Positions 10,722 to 19,513 of a stretch of 64,000 nt of DNA are shown here, in pieces. The notes below the pieces were generated by a model, which saw only the letters and a list, made by a program, of their open reading frames with translations, did not search any database and was not told the origin of the DNA. The stretch comes from Pseudomonadota bacterium (GTDB lineage: Bacteria; Pseudomonadota; Alphaproteobacteria; Rhizobiales; Hyphomicrobiaceae): contig JAEZRM010000144.1 of the NCBI GenBank assembly GCA_023412805.1, forward strand, positions 1-64,000, written 5' to 3'. Each line of letters opens with the position of its first letter. The first letter of the stretch is position 1. A program made the translations under genes and the position numbers.

Positions 10722-11851
10722 GCCCGCGCCCCTTTCGCCGCCGCGACGGCAGCCTTCACGGCATCGTCCATGAGATCGTGCGGCTCGATGCCGAGGCGAT
10801 CGCGCACCATAGCGATGGCCTCGTCCTCCCCCGTACCGTGGATCGTGAAAACGATCGGGATCTTCGGTTTCAATTCGAGCCAGGCATTGATCACGCCCTC
10901 GGCCATGACATCCGTGCGCGCGAAGGCGCCGCAGAAGTTGACGAGCAATGCCTTAACGTTCGGATTGGCGAGCACGATTTCGAGCGCGGGAATAGCCTTC
11001 GTGTAGCTGTCGCCGCCGATCTCCATGAAGTTCGCAGGCTGCCCGCCGAAGTGCCGGATCGCATCCATGGTCGTCATGGTGAGACCGGCGCCATTCGCGA
11101 GCACACCGACCTCGCCGTCGAGTTCGATGTACTTGAGATGCAGCGCCTTGGCGCGCGCCTCGAGCTCGGTCGTTTTGTCCGGCGTGCCCGTGCGCGCCAG
11201 CGCCTCGTGACGGGTGAGCGCGCTGTCATCGACGGTCAGCTTGCAATCGAGCGCGATGAAATGTCCGTCCCGCATCTGCACGAGAGGATTGATCTCGACG
11301 AGTTCAGCATCACTCGCGCGATAGGCGTCGTAGAGTTTGACAAGAATGTCGGTGATCGCGCTCGCGGCCGGTGGATCGTAGCGGCGCACGGCGGCCGCTA
11401 GCGATTCTTCGTCCAGTCCCTTGATGATATCGATCGGGATACGCAGCAGAGCGTCCGGATGCTCGTCCGCGATGTCCTCGATATCCATGCCCCCTTCCGG
11501 CGAGAAGAGCAGCAGCGGCCCCTCTGTTTCGGGATCGTTGAGCACGGCAGCGTACATCTCGCGCGCGATATTCACCTGCGGATCGACGAGAACGTGGTCC
11601 ACCTCATACTCGCCGATGCTCATGCCGAGGATAGCGCGGGCGTGACTGGCGGCCTCGTCAGGCGTCGTCGCGAGCTTTATGCCGCCGGCCTTGCCGCGCT
11701 TACCCGTCGGCACTTGCGCCTTGATCACGCACTTGCCGATCTTGCGTGCCGCGTCGGCTGCGTCCTCGGGCGTACGCGCGAGAATGCCCTCGGGTGTCGG
11801 AATACCGGCCGCGCGCAGTACCGCCTTTCCGGCGTGTTCGGTGAAATTCAT
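10718..11851 (-). CDS. Succinyl-CoA ligase beta-subunit-like protein
   Basis: A 377-residue ADP-forming ligase beta subunit: an ATP-grasp domain (KAQVPTGKRGKAGGIKL near residues 44-60, ELVEINPLV near 200) and the C-terminal CoA-ligase domain (GAGLTMTTMD, NFMEIGGDS, NFCGAFARTDVMAEG). It pairs with the following alpha subunit. The N-terminus (MNFTEHAGKAVLRAAGIPTP) is diverged from the usual MNIHEYQAK start, again suggesting a paralogue rather than the TCA-cycle enzyme. Confidence 0.8.
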   Translation of the reverse strand: MNFTEHAGKAVLRAAGIPTPEGILARTPEDAADAARKIGKCVIKAQVPTGKRGKAGGIKLATTPDEAASHARAILGMSIGEYEVDHVLVDPQVNIAREMYAAVLNDPETEGPLLLFSPEGGMDIEDIADEHPDALLRIPIDIIKGLDEESLAAAVRRYDPPAASAITDILVKLYDAYRASDAELVEINPLVQMRDGHFIALDCKLTVDDSALTRHEALARTGTPDKTTELEARAKALHLKYIELDGEVGVLANGAGLTMTTMDAIRHFGGQPANFMEIGGDSYTKAIPALEIVLANPNVKALLVNFCGAFARTDVMAEGVINAWLELKPKIPIVFTIHGTGEDEAIAMVRDRLGIEPHDLMDDAVKAAVAAAKGARA

Positions 11852-11938
11852 GCGGGCGCTGCCTCCTGGTTCTCATCCGGCTCATCTAGCGGAACCTATC
11901 GGTCCATTATCGCACCGGAAGCGCCGAGAAGGCCACCC

Positions 11939-12835
11939 TCATCCGCGGCGATTGCTCACGAACTCGATTGCCGTCATGAGATGGCCCGCACGCGCGCCGA
12001 AGGGCGCGAGAGCGGCGCGTGCCTCGGCATTGAGCTCGGCAAGCCGCGCACGGGCACCCTCGACACCGAGCACCGTGACGAATGTTGCCTTGCCGGCCGC
12101 CGCGTCCTTGCCGACTGCCTTGCCGGTCGCGCTGGCGTCACCTTCGGCATCGAGCAGATCATCGGCGATCTGGAAGGCGGCGCCGAGCGCTTCGCCGTAC
12201 GTGCTGAGCGCGAGCTGTTGTTCGGCTGAAGCGTCAGCGAGGATCGCACCCACCTCCGCCGAGAAGCGAATGAGCGCGCCGGTTTTCATGCGCTGGATCA
12301 AGGTCACGCCGTCGAGGGAATGGAGAGCTGCATCGCCTTTCTCGGAGGCCAGATCCAGCACCTGCCCGCCCACCATGCCCGCACCGCCGCTCGCCTCCGC
12401 GAGCCCGAGTACCAGCGTCGCACGGACGGCCGGATCCGAATGCGTCGAGGGACGCGCCATCAGCTCGAAGGCGAAGGTCAGGAGCGCATCGCCGGCCAGA
12501 ATGGCGGTGGCCTCATCAAAAGCCTTCCAGACGGTCGGCTGGCCGCGTCGGAGTTCGTCGTTATCCATGGCCGGGAGGTCGTCATGAACGAGCGAATAGC
12601 AATGTAGGCACTCGATGGCGCACGCTGCATCGATGGCGGCCGTATCCGGCAGGCCGAGCACGCGCGCGCCTTCGACCGCCAGAAACGGGCGAAAGCGCTT
12701 CCCCCCACCGACGGCGTGGCGCATGGCGGCCCCGAGAATGGGGGGCGTGGCGCCGAGCGCAGACGCGCCAAGCAGGTCGCTAAGGCGGTTTTCCACAAGC
12801 GCCGCGACCTCACTGAACCGATTCTGGAATGCCAT
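11939..12835 (-). CDS. ispA: Short-chain polyprenyl (farnesyl-type) diphosphate synthase
   Basis: A 298-residue trans-prenyltransferase. The first Asp-rich motif DDLPAMD (85-91) has the two-residue insertion of bacterial FPP/GGPP synthases; GKRFRP (45-50) binds diphosphate; the second motif is IADDLLDAEGD (near 225). It condenses IPP with DMAPP/GPP for quinones, carotenoids and undecaprenyl phosphate. ATG 12835 is chosen over the longer frame because AGGAT stands directly upstream and the protein then starts at the family N-terminus. Product length (C15 or C20) is not certain. Confidence 0.85.
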   Translation of the reverse strand: MAFQNRFSEVAALVENRLSDLLGASALGATPPILGAAMRHAVGGGKRFRPFLAVEGARVLGLPDTAAIDAACAIECLHCYSLVHDDLPAMDNDELRRGQPTVWKAFDEATAILAGDALLTFAFELMARPSTHSDPAVRATLVLGLAEASGGAGMVGGQVLDLASEKGDAALHSLDGVTLIQRMKTGALIRFSAEVGAILADASAEQQLALSTYGEALGAAFQIADDLLDAEGDASATGKAVGKDAAAGKATFVTVLGVEGARARLAELNAEARAALAPFGARAGHLMTAIEFVSNRRG

Positions 12836-12957
12836 ATCCTGTTTCGTGGCCCTAATCCTTGTGAACCATGCGGGCGCAGGGGGCGTGCGCCGCTCCGGCG
12901 CCATTCTTATGATGCTCTTTCCGAGGCGTCACGAGCGTTTGCAAGTATAAAGCGGCC

Positions 12958-14610
12958 ATGAGCGACGATAGAGGCCCCCCCACCGGACTGGGCGACGAGC
13001 TGCCCGATGTCGCCCTGCGCACAGGGCCGCCGTCGGGGGCTGTGCCGTCGTCTGCACCGGTTTCCGTGGACACATCCCCAGCGGAGACCACCGTGGAGGA
13101 GCCGGAGGCTCAGGCTGCCTGCGATCCTGTGACAGTGCCCCCGCTGGATCCAGCCGAGGTCATTGCCGCGTCGCCATTGAGCGGGCCCATCGCAGAACAC
13201 CAGGAAATAGCCGCGCCATCTCGTGAGGAAATCACTGCCGAGGCGCGGAATGTCGTACACGCACCCGAGTCCGGCTGGTCGACGACGGATCTCGATGCTC
13301 TCTTCGCGAACCAGGCGATCGACGCGCCGGAGACGGTCGCGAGGAGCGAGCCCTGGACCGCGCCGCCCGAAGCGGAGGTTCTGCCGCCAGAAACACCACC
13401 CGTCGAGTTGTATGCTCCGAATCCAATCGCCGCGCCGGACGCCCCTGCCGAGCTAGCCGCCAGTCCGCTGGAGGCGACAGCCCCCACCGCTGACGCGCTC
13501 GTTCACGAGGCTCCGGAGGCGGTTGTCGAAACAGCGGCAGTGCAGAGTGCGGATGCGCCGGACACAGAAGCAGTTATCGCATCGTCTGTAGCCCCGGAAC
13601 CGCCTCCCGTTCCAATCGAGACCACCGCCCTCGCAGTAGAGCCGCCACCACCAGTCCCGAGCGCCGTGGTGCCGCCAATTCCGATGGCAGCGCCGGTAGC
13701 GGCCGAGCGGGCATCGTCCATCGAGGCGCCTGCGGAAGTTCTCTCTCCACCACCACCGCCCATCGCAGTCCCGGCCGCGCGATCCGTGTGGCCACGCCGC
13801 ATTCGGCGTGCCGTGCTCGTTCTGATGGGTCTCGCCGTCGGCTATGCGGTGCTTGTGCTGTCGTTGATCGTCGCCTATCGCTGGGTCGATCCGCCGCGCT
13901 CCGCGCTCATGATTGCGACGCGGCTCTCAGGCCAGCCTGTCGTGTATGGCCCCGTGCCGATCACCAGCATTTCATCCTATCTGCAGCGCGCGGTCGTGAC
14001 TTCCGAAGACGCGCGCTTCTGCTACCACCGCGGCGTCGACTGGGCCGCACTCTACGAGGCCATGAACGAGTCGCGCGGCGGCAGCACGATCACCATGCAG
14101 GTGGCGAAGAACCTCTTCCTGTGGTCATCGCGCAGCTATGTTCGCAAGGCCATCGAGATTCCGGTCGCGCTCACGATCGATGCTGTCTGGCCTAAGCGAC
14201 GCATTCTCGAAGTTTATCTGAACATCGCAGAATGGGGGCCCGGCATTTTCGGCGCCGAGGCCGCCGCATACTATCACTTCGACAAACCCGCCTCACGGCT
14301 GACCGCGCGTGAGGCAGCGCTGCTCGCAGCGTCGCTGCCAAATCCGATCGCGCGCGATGCCGGTGAGCCGGGCCGCATCACGGCGCTGCTTGCGACTCGC
14401 CTGCGCGGGCGCATGGCGCACTCGGATGCATTTGTGAGTTGCCTTGGGCTGAGGCCCTTGCCTCGCGCCGAGCCGAAAGCCCCCGCGCGGCCAGCTACAC
14501 GGCCGGCAGCGCGCCCCTCTACCGAGCAGCGCCCCACAAGCAAAGCCGAGCCACAGCTCAAGCCGTGGCAGACGACGACGGAACCGGCGTTCAATCCTTG
14601 GCAAAACTGA
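12958..14610 (+). CDS. mtgA: Monofunctional peptidoglycan glycosyltransferase with long Pro/Ala-rich N-terminus
   Basis: The C-terminal part is a GT51 transglycosylase that polymerises lipid II: catalytic Glu in VVTSEDARF (E350), RGGSTITMQVAKNLF (373-387) and ILEVYLNIAEWGPGIFG with the second Glu at 425. A membrane anchor spans about 285-308. Residues 1-280 form a low-complexity Ala/Pro/Glu-rich region on the cytoplasmic side, absent from standard MtgA (about 240 residues). A short basic/Pro-rich tail follows residue 500. No clear ribosome site precedes ATG 12958; ATG 13684, just before the anchor, is an alternative start. Its 3' end overlaps the convergent gene by 20 nt. Confidence 0.85.
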   Translation: MSDDRGPPTGLGDELPDVALRTGPPSGAVPSSAPVSVDTSPAETTVEEPEAQAACDPVTVPPLDPAEVIAASPLSGPIAEHQEIAAPSREEITAEARNVVHAPESGWSTTDLDALFANQAIDAPETVARSEPWTAPPEAEVLPPETPPVELYAPNPIAAPDAPAELAASPLEATAPTADALVHEAPEAVVETAAVQSADAPDTEAVIASSVAPEPPPVPIETTALAVEPPPPVPSAVVPPIPMAAPVAAERASSIEAPAEVLSPPPPPIAVPAARSVWPRRIRRAVLVLMGLAVGYAVLVLSLIVAYRWVDPPRSALMIATRLSGQPVVYGPVPITSISSYLQRAVVTSEDARFCYHRGVDWAALYEAMNESRGGSTITMQVAKNLFLWSSRSYVRKAIEIPVALTIDAVWPKRRILEVYLNIAEWGPGIFGAEAAAYYHFDKPASRLTAREAALLAASLPNPIARDAGEPGRITALLATRLRGRMAHSDAFVSCLGLRPLPRAEPKAPARPATRPAARPSTEQRPTSKAEPQLKPWQTTTEPAFNPWQN

Positions 14611-16210
14611 GCGCGAGCGCTTCCGCGACGCGAATGCCATCCACGCCCGCCGACAGAATACCGCCCGCGAAGCCTGCGCCCTCACCAGCCGGGTACAGCC
14701 CGCGCGTGTTGACGCTCTGGTAGTCCTCACCGCGCGGAATACGGATGGGCGACGACGTTCGCGTTTCGACGCCTGTCATGACTGCATCGGCCATCGAGAA
14801 GCCGGGAATGCGCTTGTCGAATGCTTGCAGCGCTTCGCGGATCGCGACGACGGCGAAATCGGGAAGACATTGCGCGAGATCGGTCGGCACGACGCCCGGC
14901 TTATAGCTTGGCATGACATCACCGAGCCCTGTCGAAGCGCGACCGCTGAGAAAATCGCCAACGCGCTGCGCGGGTGCCGCGTATGTGCCGCCGCCGGCTT
15001 CGAAAGCCTTCTTTTCCCAATGACGCTGCAGGGCGATGCCCGCGAGCGGCCCGTCCGGATAGTCCTCATCGGGGGTGACGCCGACGACGATACCGGCATT
15101 GGCATTGCGCTCGGCGCGTGAGTACTGGCTCATGCCGTTCGTGACGACGCAACCTGGCTCCGATGTCGCCGCAACGACCTGTCCGCCTGGGCACATGCAG
15201 AAGCTGTACACCGAGCGGCCATTCGAGGCGTGGTGCACGATGTGATAGTCGGCCGCGCCGAGAATCGGATTGCCGGCGGACGGCCCGAACATGCAGGCGT
15301 CGATCAGCGATTGCGGATGCTCGATGCGCACACCGATGGAGAAGGGCTTTGGCACGATCGTGACGCTGCGCGCGAGCAGCATTTCGAAGGTGTCGCGCGC
15401 GCTATGGCCGACCGCGAGAACGACGTGGTCCGTCTCGATGGTACTGCCATCTTCGAGCACGACACCGCGTACTTGCCGGTTGCCGTTTCCATCATCCGCC
15501 AGATCGATATCGACCACCTTGGTGCCGAAGCGGTACTCGCCGCCAAGCGCCTCGATCTCGGCGCGCACATTCTCGACGACGGTCACAAGGCGGAACGTGC
15601 CGATGTGCGGTTTGGCGACGTAGAGAATTTCCTCCGGCGCGCCCGCCTTCACGAACTCGGTCAGCACCTTGCGGCCATGATGGCGCGGATCGCTGATGCC
15701 GCTGTGCAGCTTGCCGTCGGAGAACGTGCCCGCGCCGCCTTCCCCGAACTGCGCGTTCGATGTCGGATCGAGAGCGCCGCGCCGCCAAAGGCCCCACGTG
15801 TCCTTCGTACGCTGCCGCACGACCTTGCCGCGTTCGAGAAGGATGGGGCGGAAACCCATCTGCGCGAGAACGAGCGCACACATGAAGCCGCATGGCCCGG
15901 CGCCGATGACGAGCGGCCGCTTCTTGATGCGCTCCGGCGCGCGCGCGACGAACTTGTAGGTCGTATCAGGTGCCGGATTGACGTGACGATCGTCCTTGAG
16001 CCGCGCGCTTATGCGGGCCTCGTCGCGCACCTCAGCATCGATCGTATAGACGAGCTTGATCGCGGATTTCTTACGCGCATCCCAGGCACGGCGGAACACG
16101 CTGAAGCTCAGCAGATCATCCGGCTTGATCCCGAGCCGCGTCACGACAGCCTTCCGAAGATCCTCCTCCGGATGGTCAAGCGGTAGCCGCAGCTCGGTGA
16201 TCCGCAGCAT
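14591..16210 (-). CDS. FAD-dependent dehydrogenase (COG2509 family)
   Basis: A 539-residue flavoprotein with an N-terminal helper domain (1-95) followed by the dinucleotide-binding GAGPCGFMCA motif (about 102-111) and further FAD-family blocks, including SGRASTGLGDVMPSYKPG and the C-terminal PAGEGAGFAGGI loop. COG2509 members are widespread and biochemically poorly defined oxidoreductases. It starts 3 nt after the preceding oxidoreductase gene and is probably the last gene of an aminotransferase/oxidoreductase operon. Confidence 0.8.
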   Translation of the reverse strand: MLRITELRLPLDHPEEDLRKAVVTRLGIKPDDLLSFSVFRRAWDARKKSAIKLVYTIDAEVRDEARISARLKDDRHVNPAPDTTYKFVARAPERIKKRPLVIGAGPCGFMCALVLAQMGFRPILLERGKVVRQRTKDTWGLWRRGALDPTSNAQFGEGGAGTFSDGKLHSGISDPRHHGRKVLTEFVKAGAPEEILYVAKPHIGTFRLVTVVENVRAEIEALGGEYRFGTKVVDIDLADDGNGNRQVRGVVLEDGSTIETDHVVLAVGHSARDTFEMLLARSVTIVPKPFSIGVRIEHPQSLIDACMFGPSAGNPILGAADYHIVHHASNGRSVYSFCMCPGGQVVAATSEPGCVVTNGMSQYSRAERNANAGIVVGVTPDEDYPDGPLAGIALQRHWEKKAFEAGGGTYAAPAQRVGDFLSGRASTGLGDVMPSYKPGVVPTDLAQCLPDFAVVAIREALQAFDKRIPGFSMADAVMTGVETRTSSPIRIPRGEDYQSVNTRGLYPAGEGAGFAGGILSAGVDGIRVAEALALSFAKD

Positions 16211-16213
16211 CCG

Positions 16214-17146
16214 CTATTCGGCGGCTTTCGCCGCGTTCTGCGCCGCAAGACCAGCGCGAATGTCGTCGACGAAATCGGTAATCGATGCCGGCACGCGCGT
16301 CGCGGCAGCACGCTCTTTCATACCGAGATCGGCACACCATTGCAGACGCCGCGAGGTTGCTTCCGCCATCGTCGGATCGAGACCGAGCTCACGCAGCGTC
16401 GTCGCAACTTCGCGCATCTCGCCTGCACGACGGCCCGAGTGCTGCGCCGCGCCGCCGAGCTTCTTGCCAATGAAAACGGGCCAGTTGATCTCAGGGATCG
16501 TCACCTGCATCGACGACACGATACGATCGGTTACGCCCGCCGTCTCGGCCGCGACCATGCACTCCATGAGAATGGCATCGAGGCCTTTCATGAAGACACT
16601 GCGGCACATCTTGATCGTCGATGCCGCACCGATGTCATCACCGACCGATTTCATGTCGACGCCGTAGGGCGCAAGCTTGCTGATCAGTTCCTCGGCATCC
16701 TTGCCGGCGAGCAGCATCGGCACCTTGTGCTGCGAGCGCGGCACCAGATCCATCACCGCTGCTTCGACCGAGCGTCCGCCAGCTTCCGTCACGGTCTTCG
16801 CCACATCGCGCTTCATGCCGGGCGATGTCGAATTGCAGTCGAGGAACAGCGTTCCCTTCGGCAAGTGCCTCGCGATCTGGCCAGCCGCGACAAGGCTCTC
16901 TTCCGTCGTCACGAGGCTCAGGATGATGTCGCTCGCCTGCGCCAGCTCCTGGGCGCTGCCGACCGTGCGAATGCCGATCTTGTCGGCCGCAGCCTTGAGC
17001 GGTGCGCCCTTCTCATTGCTCGGAAGCAGGATATCCCATGTCGAAATCTCGATTGGATGCTCGGCCGTCGCGGCGTTCTTCAAACCGGTAGCCACGCTCT
17101 GGCCTGCCTCACCGAACCCCAGAATACCGACGCGCAGCTTGGCCAT
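16214..17146 (-). CDS. NAD(P)-dependent 3-hydroxyisobutyrate dehydrogenase-like oxidoreductase (DUF1932 type)
   Basis: A 310-residue protein with an N-terminal NAD(P) Rossmann fold (GILGFGEAGQSVATG) and the family substrate loop (FLDCNSTSPGMKRD, with the catalytic Lys expected in the IKMCRSVFMKG helix). The C-terminal half matches the DUF1932 arrangement. It oxidises a short beta-hydroxyacid or reduces a semialdehyde; the substrate is unknown. ATG 17146 follows AGAGGAA, while the frame extends further upstream without a site. It lies 29 nt downstream of the aspartate aminotransferase. Confidence 0.8.
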   Translation of the reverse strand: MAKLRVGILGFGEAGQSVATGLKNAATAEHPIEISTWDILLPSNEKGAPLKAAADKIGIRTVGSAQELAQASDIILSLVTTEESLVAAGQIARHLPKGTLFLDCNSTSPGMKRDVAKTVTEAGGRSVEAAVMDLVPRSQHKVPMLLAGKDAEELISKLAPYGVDMKSVGDDIGAASTIKMCRSVFMKGLDAILMECMVAAETAGVTDRIVSSMQVTIPEINWPVFIGKKLGGAAQHSGRRAGEMREVATTLRELGLDPTMAEATSRRLQWCADLGMKERAAATRVPASITDFVDDIRAGLAAQNAAKAAE

Positions 17147-17175
17147 ACCGTGTTTCCTCTTCTCGTTTATGGTTC

Positions 17176-18381
17176 TTATAGCAGGGCCGCGCAGGCCCGC
17201 TGGATGCGCTCGCACGCCCGCGTGATGTCCTCGGTCGACGCCGCGAAGGACAAGCGGAAGTGCGGCGAGACACCATAGGCCGCTCCGTGCACCGCGGCGA
17301 CCCCCTCTCCATTCATGAGATACATGACGAAATCGCGGTCGTTCTCGATGACCTTGCCCTCGGGCGTGCGCTTGCCGATGAGCCCGGCGCAGCTCGGGAA
17401 GGCATAGAAGGCGCCCGCCGGCTTCACGCAGGTGATGCCCTTGGCCTGGTTCAGCATCGCGACGATGAGGTCGCGTCGCTCCTCGAAGGCCGCGCGGTAC
17501 TGCTCGACGGAGTCCTGCGGGCCGTTCAGCGCGGCCAGCGCCGCTGCCTGACCCACTGATGACGGCCCCGATGTCACCTGCGCCTGCAGCTTCGACATCT
17601 GCTTGATGAGCTCTGCCGGACCGGCCGCGAAGCCGATGCGCCAGCCGGTCATGGAGTATGTCTTGGACACGCCGTTGATGATGACCGAGCGGTCCTTCAT
17701 GTCCGGGCAGACGGCGACGAAGCTCTCGCAGGTGTGCCCGTCGAAAACTATGTGCTCGTACATTTCGTCGACCATGACCGCGACCTGAGGATGGCGACGC
17801 AGCACCTCCGCGAGACCGAGATAGTCCTCGCGCGTGTAGACCGCACCGGACGGGTTCGATGGCGAGTTCAGCACGAGCCAGCGCGTGGCCGGCGTGATCG
17901 CGCGTTCCAGCATTTCAGGCGTGATCTTGAATTTCGTCTCGGCCGGGCAGGGCACGATGACCGGCTTCGCACCCGCGTAAAGCACACAATCCGAGTACGC
18001 GATCCAGAAGGGCGCCGGGATGACGGCTTCGTCGCCCGCCTCCATGGTCGCGACGATGGCATTGAAGATGGCCTGCTTGCCGCCGGTCGAGATCATGACC
18101 TCGTCGGTCGTGTATTCGACGCCGTTCTCGCGCTTCAGCTTGGCGGCGAGTGCGGTCCGCAATTCCAGCGTACCGGGAATGGCGGTGTACTTGGTCTCGC
18201 CGCGCTCGGCCGCCGCGGCAGCGGCCTCGATGATATGGGCCGGTGTCGGGAAATCGGGCTCGCCAGTCGAGAGGGCGATGATATCGCGGCCCTGAGCCCT
18301 GAGCTCACGCGCCCTTTGCGCGGCAACGATACTCGGCGATGGCTCGACACGCTGAAGGCGCTTGGCGATCTTGAATTCCAC
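17176..18381 (-). CDS. aatA: Aspartate aminotransferase (class I, Igamma type)
   Basis: A 401-residue fold-type I PLP enzyme with the N-terminal block STGEPDFPTPAHI, the LNSPSNPSGAVY loop, and the Schiff-base Lys in NGVSKTYSMTGWRIGF. Length and motifs match the alphaproteobacterial aspartate/prephenate aminotransferases, which move amino groups between Asp (or Glu) and oxaloacetate, 2-oxoglutarate or prephenate. It leads a probable three-gene operon with the two oxidoreductases. Confidence 0.88.
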   Translation of the reverse strand: MEFKIAKRLQRVEPSPSIVAAQRARELRAQGRDIIALSTGEPDFPTPAHIIEAAAAAAERGETKYTAIPGTLELRTALAAKLKRENGVEYTTDEVMISTGGKQAIFNAIVATMEAGDEAVIPAPFWIAYSDCVLYAGAKPVIVPCPAETKFKITPEMLERAITPATRWLVLNSPSNPSGAVYTREDYLGLAEVLRRHPQVAVMVDEMYEHIVFDGHTCESFVAVCPDMKDRSVIINGVSKTYSMTGWRIGFAAGPAELIKQMSKLQAQVTSGPSSVGQAAALAALNGPQDSVEQYRAAFEERRDLIVAMLNQAKGITCVKPAGAFYAFPSCAGLIGKRTPEGKVIENDRDFVMYLMNGEGVAAVHGAAYGVSPHFRLSFAASTEDITRACERIQRACAALL

Positions 18382-18451
18382 GGCGTTTCCCCTGACCTTT
18401 TATTAGGCGGCGCGCACATACCACGAAGGGGGCCGAGGGCACAGTGGCGCC

Positions 18452-19513
18452 TCAGCCTTTATCCTTGGGATAGAGATGCAAGCCCCCGGCCACGTCCTGG
18501 ATGTAGGTCGTAGCGCCGTGTTCATTAACGTAATTGGGCCCAATCGGCACTTTTCCGAAGCCTTCAGGCACATCCAGGACATAGGTGGGCAGGGCCAGTC
18601 CCGAAATGCGCCCTCTGAGCGCCCGCATGATCGCCTGCCCCTCCGCGATGGTCGTCCGAAAATGGGACGTCCCGGGCGCAAGGTCGGCATGATGGAGGTA
18701 GTAGGGTTTCACGCCGAGCGCGACGAGAGCACCGAACAGGATGGCCAGCGTTTCGGCATTATCATTCACCCCCTTGAGCAGCACAGTCTGGCTGACCAGC
18801 GGGAAACCGGCTGCCGAAAGGCGGGCGAGCGCGCCGCGAGCCGCCTTGGTCAGCTCGCGCACGTGGTTCGTGTGAACGGCGATCCAGACGGCTTTGCCGG
18901 GCGCCCTGAGCGCGTCGAGGAGATCGACTGTTATCCGATCGGGATCCACGATCGGCACGCGCGAATGCCAGCGGATGACCTGGATGTGCGGAATGTCCGC
19001 AATCCCGCGCGTGATCTCTGCGATGCGGCGCGGTGCGAGCACGAGCGGATCGCCGCCCGTGAGAATGACCTCGTGGATGCCCGGATTGGCGCGGATGTAG
19101 TCGAGCGCCGCCGCCAGCTTCTCGCCGGCCAGCGCCTGTTCGCCACCTGGCCCGACCATCTCTCGGCGGAAGCAGAAGCGGCAATAGACCGGGCAGACGT
19201 GCGTCGCCTTGAGCAGTACGCGATCGGGATAGCGATGCACGATGCCGGGCACAGGCGAATGCGCGTCGTCGCCGATCGGGTCCGCCAGCTCCTCCGGGCG
19301 CGTTTCCAGCTCGCGCACGTCCGGTACAAACTGGCGCGCGATCGGGTCGTGCGGATCAGCGCGGTCGCTCAGCCCGGCCATGGCCGGCGTGATGGCAACC
19401 GCGTAACGCGCGGCGACTTCTGCGACGGCTTCAACGCTGTCTGTGCGGATAAGCCCGGCATCGAGCAAATCCTGCGGCGTGCGCAGCGTGCGCGTTGTGC
19501 TGCGATCGCTCAT
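18452..19513 (-). CDS. epmB: EF-P lysine-2,3-aminomutase
   Basis: A 353-residue radical SAM/PLP enzyme that isomerises L-alpha-lysine to (R)-beta-lysine for attachment to EF-P. The cluster-binding cysteines are in CPVYCRFCFRR (C107, C111, C114), the GGDPL block follows, and the PLP lysine lies in GFGKVPIGPNY near the C-terminus. Length matches EpmB rather than longer clostridial aminomutases. Its start overlaps epmA by 4 nt (ATGA). Confidence 0.93.
   Translation of the reverse strand: MSDRSTTRTLRTPQDLLDAGLIRTDSVEAVAEVAARYAVAITPAMAGLSDRADPHDPIARQFVPDVRELETRPEELADPIGDDAHSPVPGIVHRYPDRVLLKATHVCPVYCRFCFRREMVGPGGEQALAGEKLAAALDYIRANPGIHEVILTGGDPLVLAPRRIAEITRGIADIPHIQVIRWHSRVPIVDPDRITVDLLDALRAPGKAVWIAVHTNHVRELTKAARGALARLSAAGFPLVSQTVLLKGVNDNAETLAILFGALVALGVKPYYLHHADLAPGTSHFRTTIAEGQAIMRALRGRISGLALPTYVLDVPEGFGKVPIGPNYVNEHGATTYIQDVAGGLHLYPKDKG

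Noticed and set aside
15230..16186. A 318-residue plus-strand frame opposite the FAD dehydrogenase
   Set aside because: No motif and antisense-type composition. The minus strand shows a clear FAD-binding motif.
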